Assembly (NCBI GenBank): GCA_934148845.1
Contig: CAKPDH010000001.1
Location: 284,440-348,439 of the forward strand
Reading direction: 5' to 3'
Length of the DNA: 64,000 nucleotides
Source: an uncultured Bacilli bacterium
GTDB taxonomy: Bacteria; Bacillota_I; Bacilli_A; RF39; UBA660
Below are positions 1-8,516 of this stretch, in pieces; the stretch's first letter is position 1; each line of letters opens with the position of its first letter. The position numbers and the translations under genes are program-made. The notes under the pieces were generated by a model. The model did not search any database. It was not told where the DNA came from and worked only from the letters and a program-made list of their open reading frames with translations.

Positions 1-432
1 CTATTAAAGATGTAATAAATATCTTTTTTATATATGTATTACATCTTCTAATTAATAAGTTAAATATAATTAAATAAAATGATACGATATAACTAAATTT
101 AAAGCCTATATTATATATACTAAAAGGATTTATTATTATTGCAATAGTAAAACATAATATAAATATTTTATAATTTTTTATATTAAAATTTAGTATTCTA
201 TTAAATGTATAAAGTATAAAGAATAATAAAGAGCGTATTACTGATAATGAAAAACCAGTAAGAAATGAAAATATAAATAAAAATATTATAGTTATAATAT
301 AGTTTATATTACCTTTTTTAATTTTATTTAAAATAAATAATATAATAGTTGATATTAAAGATATATGACTACCTGATATTGAAAATAAATGGCTTATGCC
401 ATTTATTCTATATGAAGTTTTAATATTTTTTT
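1..432 (-). pseudogene. comEC: ComEC/Rec2 competence channel, distal reading frame (runs off window)
   Basis: This frame gives a hydrophobic protein with the ComEC core signature: 'GISHLFSISGSHI' at about 361-400 matches the usual GisHllaiSGlH motif. It is followed by several membrane segments, an 'IRSLLFF' helix and 'NPFSIYNIGFKFSY', the family's NP...GFqLSf element. ComEC forms the membrane channel for single-stranded DNA uptake during transformation. The frame stays open to base 1, so the C-terminal part lies outside. It is out of register with the N-terminal part of the gene (403-891): one extra base in the A8 tract (T run at 426-433) would join them. It is either a decayed gene, a sequencing error in a homopolymer, or a slippage-decoded gene. 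Identity is firm; intactness is not. Confidence 0.75.
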
Positions 433-891
433 TATATAATTATTATAACCTAGTATAAATGAGTATAAATATTCACGTGTTTTTAATTTATCTATTCTTT
501 TTATTATATATTTTTTTAATTCATATAATAATGATGTATTTTTCTTTAATATAGTTATATTATCTGCATGCATCTTATAATAAGTTTTTTTACTTAACAT
601 ATATTTTTTATAATTAAATAAATTAAATATACTATTTTCTTCATATGAAGATAAAGTTCCACTTGCTTTAATTTTATCTCCTAAGTTAATATTCATATTT
701 GATTTATTAAAGTATACTCTAACATTTTCTTTATTTTTAACTGTATATATTATATTTTTATCACTTACTTCTATATTTGATACATATCCTATTACATACC
801 TAGTATCTAAGTTATAATTACTATCTACCTTTGTATATTTAATTATATATATTAAAGAAAATACTAAGAGAATTAGATAAAATACATTAGA
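403..891 (-). pseudogene. comEC: ComEC/Rec2, N-terminal part before the frameshift
   Basis: This is the N-terminal soluble (DUF4131-like) part of ComEC, directly downstream of comEA as in Bacillus. The frame is open from about 930, with a hydrophobic segment near 845-890 ('YLILLVFSLIYII') and then 'GDKIKASGTLSSYEENSIFNLFNYKKYML', split here for description, typical of the domain. It ends at 403 shortly after an A8 tract, where the conserved membrane core continues in another frame. No ATG, GTG or TTG lies in frame upstream of the hydrophobic segment; the first in-frame ATG, at 696, would delete it. So the gene has two defects: no obvious start and a frameshift. It overlaps the end of comEA by a few bases. 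Confidence 0.65.
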
Positions 892-1588
892 GTTTAATAT
901 AATCTTTAATTTTTGAATAAAGTTTATCCCCTATACCAGAGACATTTTTAATATCTTCTATATTTTTAAATTCTCCATTCTTTTCTCTATATTCTATAAT
1001 AGCCTTAGCCTTAGTTTCTCCAAGATATGGTATATTAATTAAATCTTCTACTGTACAAGTATTAATGGATACTAAAGCACTTTTTACGTCATTATCTAAA
1101 TTATCACTAGTACCATTTGTATTAACAGTATCATCTTTATTAATACAAGCATCATTTATATTATCAGGACATACACATTCATATTCAATATATATAATTT
1201 CTTTATCTTGCTTTTTATATTTTTCTACTTCGTCATTAGAATATATTATTATAATCATTTCATCGGTTATTTTTTTGCTTAAATTAATATACTCTGTATT
1301 AGCGCCATCTATAAGTCCACCCGATAATTTTATTACATCAATTATTCTACTATCTTTTGCAAGCTCATATACTCCAGGCTTTTTTACAAAGCCTTTTATA
1401 TCTACTTTTAATAATTCTGGTTCTTTATTTTCTACACTTGTTATATTTTCTATATTAGTATTATCTAATTCTTTAGTATCTTCTACTTTTCCTTGTACAT
1501 CTATAACTACAAATAATAATATCACTAAAATTAATATTATTAATATAAATAATTTATATTTATCTAAATAGTATTTTATTTTATTCAT
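887..1588 (-). CDS. comEA: ComEA-type DNA-binding competence protein
   Basis: Membrane-anchored DNA receptor for natural transformation. Of 233 residues, about 12-32 form an N-terminal membrane anchor. Residues about 60-115 form an SLBB domain ('VDIKGFVKKPGVYEL', 'DVIKLSGGL'). The C-terminus (about 170-233) carries paired helix-hairpin-helix motifs ('INTCTVEDLINIPYLGETKA', 'KNVSGIGDKLYSKIKDYI') that bind double-stranded DNA without sequence specificity. The middle is acidic and Asn-rich, a likely linker across the wall. comEC follows directly on the same strand, the classic late-competence order. The start at 1588 has an AGGAGATAC-type binding site. The antisense frame at 1065-1571 is a shadow. 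Confidence 0.93.
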   Translation of the reverse strand: MNKIKYYLDKYKLFILIILILVILLFVVIDVQGKVEDTKELDNTNIENITSVENKEPELLKVDIKGFVKKPGVYELAKDSRIIDVIKLSGGLIDGANTEYINLSKKITDEMIIIIYSNDEVEKYKKQDKEIIYIEYECVCPDNINDACINKDDTVNTNGTSDNLDNDVKSALVSINTCTVEDLINIPYLGETKAKAIIEYREKNGEFKNIEDIKNVSGIGDKLYSKIKDYIKL

Positions 1589-1653
1589 GTATCTCCTTCT
1601 GTGATTTTCCTATATATATAATACTATTTTTTTTACTATTTTCCTTTTACATG

Positions 1654-1681
1654 CAAAAAAAGTGATAAAAATCACTTTTTT
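1654..1681 (-). terminator. Intrinsic terminator of the ~600-nt ncRNA (symmetric)
   Basis: Inverted repeat AAAGTGAT / ATCACTTT with a T run on both sides, so it can act in either direction. On the minus strand it closes the transcript that starts near 2249; on the plus strand no gene needs it. Confidence 0.75.
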
Positions 1682-2249
1682 AATGGCTTTAATACAGTTA
1701 ATCTTGCGTCATAGGTCAAGTTGGATTTCCCTAAATCTTACTCATCGTTACCAATAAAGCGGTTCCCCTTTAAAAGATTTAATACAAAGTATTACTTGAT
1801 TACCACTCAGTACGCACTGCAATCCTATACTAATTCACTCTAGGAGATTTCCTCACCAGTTATTTATTATTAATTCTTTTTTGCAAATAACATTTCAAAT
1901 TGCATTCTTATAGATTCTAGCTATAAACTTATAAGAATGTTAATCAATTATCCCTATTACTCACTCAAGACTAGCTACACTACCCATAACTTTCATCACG
2001 AGGTAGGTTTAATCCTATTTCGTATTAGATCCATCAGTTTGTTCGTATAGGTCTAACACAAGAATAGGTCTCCACGGATGGTGGGTCATTTACATATGCC
2101 ATTATGGATGCCCAACATCCTCATTTCCAGCACTCACCCCAATCTGGGCGAAAGAAGCAAGCACAAGAAGTTTCACAGGTGTGCTATTGAACGGATTTTT
2201 AGCCCCGCCTTCATAATAAATATTCTGACTAGAATAATGTGCCACCACG
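1654..2249 (-). ncRNA. Large structured ncRNA candidate, ~595 nt (possibly ROOL-class)
   Basis: A 740-base gap holds no credible protein gene but has a perfect sigma-A promoter (2256-2284), a terminator (1654-1681) and many self-complementary blocks. One example is a 10-bp stem CATTCTTATA (1903-1912) with TATAAGAATG (1930-1939). The G/C content is visibly higher than in neighbouring spacers, as expected for a folded RNA. I checked by eye for hallmarks of RNase P, tmRNA, SRP RNA and T-box and found none convincing. Length, isolation and promoter-terminator layout resemble the large ornate RNAs of Firmicutes (ROOL, OLE, GOLLD). ROOL is my best guess from length and lineage only; I do not recall its consensus well enough to match it. 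The frame at 2102-2284 inside it is spurious, as it includes the promoter. Confidence 0.7.
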
Positions 2250-2255
2250 ACTAAA

Positions 2256-2284
2256 AGTATATCAAATTTACACATATTTGTCAA
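2256..2284 (-). promoter_or_regulatory. Consensus sigma-A promoter for the ncRNA
   Basis: Minus strand: TTGACA (2284-2279), a 17-base spacer, TATACT (2261-2256). This predicts a start near 2249. It is one of the best promoters in the window and drives no protein gene, which supports an abundant RNA product. Confidence 0.85.
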
Positions 2285-2330
2285 ATTGAATACTTCTAAT
2301 ATATTATATTCTAAATAACACTATTATTCC

Positions 2331-2819
2331 CTAATTTAAATACTTATTTATTTCTGAATCAATAAGCTTAACGAATTTTTTATTATTACTTTTATACTTT
2401 TTAGGCTTAAAAGATTTTATTTTATCTAAAACTAAATCCAAATGTTCAAAATCATCTAAAGATAAAATATACCCTGCATCTTTAAAATTTTCAATTATTT
2501 GTAATTGATGATCATTAGTATGTTCCTTATATTTAGAAAGACGTGCTGCTGCTATTACTTTTTTATTTTTATTTAATCCAGATATTATGGAACCTACCCC
2601 ACCATGTGTTATTAATATATCACATTTTGATATAAGATTTTCATATTCATCCATTGGTATTAAATCAAATATTTTCATTTTTTTAGATTTAAAATCACTA
2701 CAGCTTCCTGCTTGTACAATAACTTCATCTTTTATATTTCCGTTATTTATTTGCTTTTCAACTGCAGAAAGTAACCTATAAAATTTTTTATCTTGAGTAC
2801 CTAATGTTACTAAAATCAT
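2331..2819 (-). CDS. Alg13/PssE-like glycosyltransferase subunit
   Basis: Catalytic half of a two-part GT28-type glycosyltransferase, in which the Alg14/PssD partner supplies the membrane anchor and acceptor site. The start 'MILVTLGTQ' and the UDP-sugar-binding stretch 'ITHGGVGSIISGL' (about residues 84-96) are typical. I chose the ATG at 2819, four codons inside the longest frame, because it overlaps the upstream stop as TAATG, which implies translational coupling. The result is 162 residues, normal for PssE. Its natural partner, an Alg14 domain, is the C-terminus of the protein directly upstream, so the two probably form one enzyme of the polysaccharide operon. It is the last gene of that operon. 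Donor and acceptor cannot be read from sequence. Confidence 0.88.
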   Translation of the reverse strand: MILVTLGTQDKKFYRLLSAVEKQINNGNIKDEVIVQAGSCSDFKSKKMKIFDLIPMDEYENLISKCDILITHGGVGSIISGLNKNKKVIAAARLSKYKEHTNDHQLQIIENFKDAGYILSLDDFEHLDLVLDKIKSFKPKKYKSNNKKFVKLIDSEINKYLN

Positions 2820-4669
2820 TAAAAAATCCAACCTCCATATATTGCTTTAGGATAAAGCTTCATCATCTCTTCCCACTGTACTATAAAAGTATCAGCTATA
2901 GGAGAAATAATTTTACCTGCTACAGTTTTTGTGTTTCTATTTGCAAATGTTTCAATATAAATTATTTTACTTCCAAAAACTTTGCCTATATAACACATAG
3001 GAACTGCAGTATGTGTTCCTGTTGTAACTATAACTTTAGGATTAATTTTTAAATATAAAATTAAACTTTTAATTATGTTATAGCTAAATTTAAAGATATA
3101 TGTAAAAAGATGTAATTTAGTACCATATACTAAATAGTAGACATTACTATATTTATCTTTTAATGTTTTATTTGATTTAGTCTTTTCAGTTACTATATAA
3201 CTATCATATTTATTAAATAACTGTTTTAATTGAAGTAATTCATTCAAATGTCCACCTGTTGAAGATATAAACATAACTTTGTTATTAGTATCACTAATAT
3301 ATATATAATTAATTAACATTCCATAAAGTAGTAAAAATAATGGGAAAATTTGTGTATCATATATTGCATTCTCAGCTATAGCATTCACTGCTATAAATCC
3401 CATAGTTATTAAACTACATATAACACTTAAATTATATACTTCATTCTTTTTACTAAAATTGCTTAAAAATAATCTTGCAGGTTTAAATACTAGCATAATT
3501 AAAAATAGAATAAAAAACATTAATGAAAAAGTACTAACTTCTGCATATAATAATACAAATGATGAATGTGGGTGTGTATACGGTAAATTATATTCTGGAT
3601 GAAGTTTTTTAAATTCACTACTCTTCATATAATCAATATATGAACCAAATCCAACACCAGTATATTTATTTTCATTTGCTATAACTTTCGCTATATGAGC
3701 AAATTCTTCTCTATGTTGAAGTGAATAATCTTTATAATCAGAATCATCATCATAATCTTTATAATCATTTGGATTTTGATTATCTTTATCCTTATTAGAA
3801 TTTATATCTGGCAAAAAGCTTAAAATGTTTTCAAATTTTGAAAAAATAGCTATTGCATCATCACAAGATTTAATTGCAAGCTTACTAGCGCCTGGAATAT
3901 ATACTGTAAGAAGTATCATAGTTAAAATTAATAGAAGAGTTTTAAAATTTATTGACATTTTATATAAAAATATTATTGCTAAAATTAATATTGCAAAAAA
4001 TACTAGTAAAGCAGATCTTGTAAATGTTAATAAAATATTTACATACGTGATAGTAGATGCAATAAATAATAATATAGTAATTAATTTATTTTTTGATTTA
4101 CAGAAAGCATAAAATATTAATACAAAAAATAAATTAATAAATATACCATAATAAATAGTATTAAAGAATGTTGTTGATATCCTACCTGTTGCACCCTCAT
4201 AATATGAAATACCAGCCTTAAATATATCTTTATCAAATAAGTATTCTAATATTCCAATGCCACCTAAAATTAACAAGGATATAATAATTACTTTAAAAAA
4301 TATTAAATATTCTTGTTTTTTAAAATTATACTTATATGCTATAAAAAATAAACAATATGCAACTATGAATTTTAAAAATGTATAAATACTTACTATAAAA
4401 TTTCTTGTTGCAGATAAAGATGGTATAGCAAATATTATAAAAAGAAGATATATAAATGTTATTAATTTATAATTATTTTTATTTATGCTTATTTTCTTTT
4501 TATATAACATTATAAAAAAGATTAAAATAAATAGAAAACTAAGACCAATTCTAACAGGTATACCCTTAAAATTTGTTACTGATTTAGGTATAAATATAAG
4601 TAGTAATATATATATTAAAGCAGAATAAAATAACATATTATGAGTTTTTAGTTTTTGTTTTAAATTCAT
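2819..4669 (-). CDS. Wzy-type O-antigen polymerase/ligase fused to an Alg14/PssD domain
   Basis: A 616-residue fusion. Residues 1 to about 455 form a multi-pass membrane protein of the Wzy_C/O-antigen ligase type: some ten or more hydrophobic helices and a long hydrophilic loop (about residues 285-375) with 'YTGVGFGSYIDYM' and 'HPHSSFVLLYAE', the family's G.G...H.hn signature. Residues about 464-616 are an Alg14/PssD glycosyltransferase subunit ('VMFISSTGGHLNELLQL', 'PKVIVTTGTHTAVPM', 'IETFANR'). Alg14 recruits Alg13 to the membrane, and the Alg13-like gene follows with a 1-base overlap. A chain-polymerising or ligating membrane protein is thus tied to a sugar-adding enzyme. The two domains are usually separate genes; no frameshift is apparent at the junction. 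Confidence 0.85.
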   Translation of the reverse strand: MNLKQKLKTHNMLFYSALIYILLLIFIPKSVTNFKGIPVRIGLSFLFILIFFIMLYKKKISINKNNYKLITFIYLLFIIFAIPSLSATRNFIVSIYTFLKFIVAYCLFFIAYKYNFKKQEYLIFFKVIIISLLILGGIGILEYLFDKDIFKAGISYYEGATGRISTTFFNTIYYGIFINLFFVLIFYAFCKSKNKLITILLFIASTITYVNILLTFTRSALLVFFAILILAIIFLYKMSINFKTLLLILTMILLTVYIPGASKLAIKSCDDAIAIFSKFENILSFLPDINSNKDKDNQNPNDYKDYDDDSDYKDYSLQHREEFAHIAKVIANENKYTGVGFGSYIDYMKSSEFKKLHPEYNLPYTHPHSSFVLLYAEVSTFSLMFFILFLIMLVFKPARLFLSNFSKKNEVYNLSVICSLITMGFIAVNAIAENAIYDTQIFPLFLLLYGMLINYIYISDTNNKVMFISSTGGHLNELLQLKQLFNKYDSYIVTEKTKSNKTLKDKYSNVYYLVYGTKLHLFTYIFKFSYNIIKSLILYLKINPKVIVTTGTHTAVPMCYIGKVFGSKIIYIETFANRNTKTVAGKIISPIADTFIVQWEEMMKLYPKAIYGGWIF

Positions 4670-4670
4670 C

Positions 4671-5630
4671 TTAATTACCTCCTAATCTATACATTATTTT
4701 AGCTATTAACTTATTAAATATAAGTAAGTATAAGCCCTTTTTATTAGTATAAAAATATTTATTTTTTTTATAATTTGGAAAATTATTTTTTACATTTTTT
4801 ATTGCATCATTTACGGCTTTATCATACATTTTTTTATCTTTAAAATAAGTAGCTCTTTTTATGAAAGTTGCATATAAATATCTAACATAGCAATATTCTA
4901 ATTCATTTTTATAATCAAAAAATAAGTTATTATCTTTATAATATTTTATTATTCCATTCCAATTATCAATATAGTCCCATAAACGTTTATCAAATGTTTT
5001 AGTAATAGCCCCATCTCTTTGTACATAATTAACAAATGGTTTTTTTACTACACCAATAGAATTTATATATGGATATAGTCTATATATAAACTCAACATCC
5101 TCAAACCAAACTTTTTCTTTAAAAAATATTTTATTATCAAATAGTGATTTTTTATATATTTTATTCCAACATGCTGGATATATAGATATCATGCTTCTTT
5201 TTATATCTTCTTTAGTAGTTAAATCTTTTTCTATATTTGAATATGCATTAACAGTATGGTCCTCATAAACATATTTTAAGTCACATACTACTACATCAAA
5301 ATCTCCTGAAATTGCTTTATTATACATATTTAAATACATATCGCTATCTATATAATCATCACTATCTAAAAAAGCTATATAACTTCCACTAGCATGCTTT
5401 AAGCCATAGTTTCTGGCACTAGAAAGTCCTCCATTTTCTTTAATATATGATTTAATATTTTTATAATTTTTCTTATATTTATCTATAATTTTTTGACTAT
5501 TATCTTTAGTACCATCGTTAACAATAATTATTTCAATATCATTTAAAGTTTGATTTAATATACTGTCTAAACATTTTTCCAAATATTTTTCAACATTATA
5601 AACAGGTACAATAACACTTAATTTTACCAC
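4671..5630 (-). CDS. Family 2 glycosyltransferase (GT-A)
   Basis: Transfers a sugar from a nucleotide donor to the growing repeat unit on a lipid carrier at the inner face of the membrane. It has the GT2 start 'LSVIVPVYNVEKYLEKCLDSIL', the 'NDGTKDNS' stretch, 'ENGGLSSARNYGL' and the metal-binding 'FLDSDDYI' (DxD, about residue 90). A later 'WFEDVEFIYRL' gives the usual ED acid. Length 319 fits CpsJ/WaaB-like enzymes. It is one of five paralogous GT2 genes in a row, overlapping the next upstream gene by one base. Sugar specificity cannot be inferred. Confidence 0.9.
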   Translation of the reverse strand: MVKLSVIVPVYNVEKYLEKCLDSILNQTLNDIEIIIVNDGTKDNSQKIIDKYKKNYKNIKSYIKENGGLSSARNYGLKHASGSYIAFLDSDDYIDSDMYLNMYNKAISGDFDVVVCDLKYVYEDHTVNAYSNIEKDLTTKEDIKRSMISIYPACWNKIYKKSLFDNKIFFKEKVWFEDVEFIYRLYPYINSIGVVKKPFVNYVQRDGAITKTFDKRLWDYIDNWNGIIKYYKDNNLFFDYKNELEYCYVRYLYATFIKRATYFKDKKMYDKAVNDAIKNVKNNFPNYKKNKYFYTNKKGLYLLIFNKLIAKIMYRLGGN

Positions 5631-6580
5631 TATTTGCCACCCAATTTCTTTATAATTTTACAAGTATTTAGCATACCTTTTGACGCAAAAAAGCAAAATA
5701 TTTTAAATTTATAGCTTTTCATCTTATAAATTACATTTTTTCTATAGTTTGGATAATTTTTTTTCATATATTTAGTTATATAAATACAATTTTTTTGTCC
5801 CTCATCAAAAGATAAAAATCTTAAATATGCACTATATAATAAATGTTCTATGTTTAAATATTCTAAGACAAAAAAGTATTTATCACTTCTTAATTTAAAT
5901 TGTTCATTCAAATATTTCATTATAATAAATATATCTTCCAATTTCTTAGAATATTTTTTTTGATTCATTGATGAATTATCTCTTATAACATAATAGTATA
6001 ATTCTTGATCAATAAAAGAAATTTTTTTTGCATATATACCAAGTAGTGGTATTACTGCAAGATCTTCATATATACACTTTTCTTTAAAAAATATATTATT
6101 TTCTATAAAAAGTGACTTTTTATATAATCTACCAACAGGACCTGAGTGAGAAATCATATAATTAACATTATCATCATCACATAATTTATTGAAATTAACA
6201 AATTTTTCTTCATGTGATGAATACTTTTTTATTAAATTACAAATAGAAATATCCGAATCATTTTCCTTCATAGAATTATATAGTTTCTCTATCATATCAT
6301 TTTTTATATAATCATCACTATCTACAAATGTAATAAGCGACCCAGTAGATAATTTTATTCCTAAATTACGTGCTGAGCCTTGACCACTATTTTTTATAGT
6401 TCTTACAACTAATCTAGAATCACTTATTGAATCTAATACCTTTAAAGTATTATCAGTAGATCCATCGTTTATAACAATTACTTCAATATTTTTATATGTT
6501 TGATTTAATATACTATCTATACATTTCTTAATTCTTTTTTCTTCATTATAAGCTGGAACAATAACACTAATTTTATTCAT
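5630..6580 (-). CDS. Family 2 glycosyltransferase (GT-A)
   Basis: Second GT2 of the array, 316 residues. It shows 'ISVIVPAYNEEKRIKKCIDS', 'VINDGSTDNTLKVL', 'NSGQGSARNLGIK' and the DxD block 'FVDSDDYI', with 'IYEDLAVIPLL' as the later acidic motif. The C-terminal third has the basic, aromatic character (YPNYRKN) common to capsule GT2 enzymes. It overlaps the gene below by one base, so the two are probably translated together. Role: one glycosidic bond in the surface polysaccharide repeat. Confidence 0.9.
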   Translation of the reverse strand: MNKISVIVPAYNEEKRIKKCIDSILNQTYKNIEVIVINDGSTDNTLKVLDSISDSRLVVRTIKNSGQGSARNLGIKLSTGSLITFVDSDDYIKNDMIEKLYNSMKENDSDISICNLIKKYSSHEEKFVNFNKLCDDDNVNYMISHSGPVGRLYKKSLFIENNIFFKEKCIYEDLAVIPLLGIYAKKISFIDQELYYYVIRDNSSMNQKKYSKKLEDIFIIMKYLNEQFKLRSDKYFFVLEYLNIEHLLYSAYLRFLSFDEGQKNCIYITKYMKKNYPNYRKNVIYKMKSYKFKIFCFFASKGMLNTCKIIKKLGGK

Positions 6581-6583
6581 AAA

Positions 6584-7567
6584 TCACCTTTTAAAGATTT
6601 CCCTTTTAATTATTCTTAAAAAAACAAATAATTTATATCTAGTTTTACTAGTCTTTATTATTCTTTCCTTTTTTGGCATATTTAATATTACATTTGATTT
6701 TTTCCAATTTGGAAACTCATTATTTAAAAACTTAAACATTTTATCAATATAACTATAATTATCACTAAATGAGCCTACCTTAATTAATGAAAGTAATCCT
6801 TTTTGTATTTGTAATACTGACATTTCTTGTACTTGGTCATATATATTATTATAATCTTCTTTATCCTTTAAATAATTTACAACATCTTCTATTATAAAAT
6901 AAATATCTTTATCTTTAACACTTATAGTACAAGTCTCACCTGAATCATTTATTCTATAATAATATAAAGCTTTATCGACTTTAGAGATTTTTTTTGCTGA
7001 AGACAACGCCTTTATAACAAAATTTAAATCCTCATACTTTAGTTTTTCTGGAAATTTAATATTTTCTATAAGAGATTTTTTATATAATTTATTCCAAGGA
7101 CAATAAGCTACGGAATTAATTATTAAAGGTTCTTTATATATTGATTTATTATATATTTTTATATCACCGCAAATTTTTTTTTCTTTATTTACATTATTAA
7201 ATTTTATATAATCACATACAGCTATATCTGAATTATTTTTAATTATACTTTCCATTAAAGATGAATACATATCATCTAAAACATAATCATCGCTATCTAA
7301 GAAGGCTATATAATCACCAGTTGAAAGATTTATACCTTTATTTCTAGTAGCACCTATACCAATGTTTTTTTGATCAATTATTTTAAATCTTGTATCACTT
7401 CCAACGTTATTTTTGATTCTTTTTAAAGTACTATCTTTTGATCCATCATTAATTATAATAAATTCAATATTTTTATATGTTTGCCTTTTTAAAGAATTAA
7501 TACATTCATCAATATATTTTTCTACATTATATGCTGGAACTATTACCGAAATTTTATTCTCATTCAT
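6584..7567 (-). CDS. Family 2 glycosyltransferase (GT-A)
   Basis: Third GT2 gene. I place the start at ATG 7567 because AGGTGAT sits just upstream; the longer frame (to 7582) would swallow that site and overlap the previous gene more. Motifs: 'ISVIVPAYNVEKYIDECINS', 'IINDGSKDST', 'NIGIGATRNKGINL', 'FLDSDDYV', 'KYEDLNFVIKAL'. The first 40 codons are close at DNA level to the gene at 7572-8516 (shared block near 7510-7545 and 8465-8500), suggesting duplication or gene conversion within the array. Confidence 0.9.
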   Translation of the reverse strand: MNENKISVIVPAYNVEKYIDECINSLKRQTYKNIEFIIINDGSKDSTLKRIKNNVGSDTRFKIIDQKNIGIGATRNKGINLSTGDYIAFLDSDDYVLDDMYSSLMESIIKNNSDIAVCDYIKFNNVNKEKKICGDIKIYNKSIYKEPLIINSVAYCPWNKLYKKSLIENIKFPEKLKYEDLNFVIKALSSAKKISKVDKALYYYRINDSGETCTISVKDKDIYFIIEDVVNYLKDKEDYNNIYDQVQEMSVLQIQKGLLSLIKVGSFSDNYSYIDKMFKFLNNEFPNWKKSNVILNMPKKERIIKTSKTRYKLFVFLRIIKREIFKR

Positions 7568-7571
7568 TTTA

Positions 7572-8516
7572 TCACCTAACAAATATTTTATATAGTTTTG
7601 GATTAATATAAACTAAAACTTTTTTTATTATACTTTTTATATTTGTACATCTAAATAGTTTATATGCTTTTATTTTTCTTAATTCTCTTAAATAAATTTT
7701 TCTATCAAATTTATTTATATCATAATATTTTTTTATAACAGTTGTCATTAAATAATTAGCAATTATATTTCTAGTATTAGAGTCCATTTCCATATTAAGG
7801 AACTCATAATTTAATATTCCCATCTGATATAATGTATCAAATGACTTTTTAAATACTTTACTGTACTCCAAACTTTTTGTTATACTTCCTTCTCTTTGCA
7901 AATAATTATACCCAACATAATAAATACTAGATACTGTTTTGGCACGCGCTATAACATATGGAATTAATCCGAAATCTTCATGATATCTTGAATCACAAAA
8001 ACTAAATTTATTTCTTTTATAAAATTCTGATTTATACGCATATATTACTGCCGTTTCAAATGTTTTATGACTTAATATTAACTTACTTAATGCATCAATA
8101 CCAGATAATTTATTAAATACAGGAAGTTCATTAACTACAAAGATATTTTTTTTATCATAGTATTTTTGCAATCTATAACATATTAAATCATCAAAAGTTT
8201 TATTAATCTGCTCACTTAGTTTTAATAACAAATCAGGCTCTAACCAATCGTCTGAATCAACAAATAAGATATATTTTGAAGAAGATTTTAAAACTCCATA
8301 GTTTCTAGCACTAGAAAGTCCTCCATTTTCTTTACTATAAATTTTTACTTTATCTTTATATTTTTTATTTAATATATTTAAAGTATTATCAGTTGACCCA
8401 TCGTTTATAACAATTACTTCATAATTTTTATAGCTTTGATTTAGTATACTATCAATACACTTTTCTATATATTTTTCTACATTATATGCTGGAACTATTA
8501 TACTAAAATCTTTCAC
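7572..8516 (-). CDS. Family 2 glycosyltransferase (GT-A)
   Basis: Fourth GT2 gene, 314 residues, with 'FSIIVPAYNVEKYIEKCIDS', 'VINDGSTDNTLNIL', 'ENGGLSSARNYGVL', 'FVDSDDWLEPDL' and a later 'RYHEDFGLIPYVI'. It overlaps the upstream GT2 by 14 bases. The 'ENGGLSSARNYG' block is shared almost word for word with the enzyme at 4671-5630, so those two may use related donors; that is inference. Confidence 0.9.
   Translation of the reverse strand: MKDFSIIVPAYNVEKYIEKCIDSILNQSYKNYEVIVINDGSTDNTLNILNKKYKDKVKIYSKENGGLSSARNYGVLKSSSKYILFVDSDDWLEPDLLLKLSEQINKTFDDLICYRLQKYYDKKNIFVVNELPVFNKLSGIDALSKLILSHKTFETAVIYAYKSEFYKRNKFSFCDSRYHEDFGLIPYVIARAKTVSSIYYVGYNYLQREGSITKSLEYSKVFKKSFDTLYQMGILNYEFLNMEMDSNTRNIIANYLMTTVIKKYYDINKFDRKIYLRELRKIKAYKLFRCTNIKSIIKKVLVYINPKLYKIFVR

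Noticed and set aside
20..50. Inverted repeat GATGTAAT / ATTACATC near the left edge, as a terminator or operator
   Set aside because: It lies within the ComEC coding frame, which stays open through it, and has no T run.
1065..1571. Plus-strand frame of 168 codons
   Set aside because: Antisense to comEA, which has clear SLBB and HhH domains; composition is that of a shadow frame.
1800..1870. GAGGAAAT-like stretch as an RNase P P4 helix
   Set aside because: The matching 3' P4 strand and other conserved RNase P blocks are missing.
1895..1912. 18-base block repeated exactly at 39075-39092
   Set aside because: In AT-rich DNA of this length one such match is expected by chance; contexts differ (ncRNA and transposase scar).
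2102..2284. Minus-strand open frame of 60 codons
   Set aside because: It begins inside the -35 box of the ncRNA promoter and has no ribosome binding site; it is a chance frame in the RNA gene.
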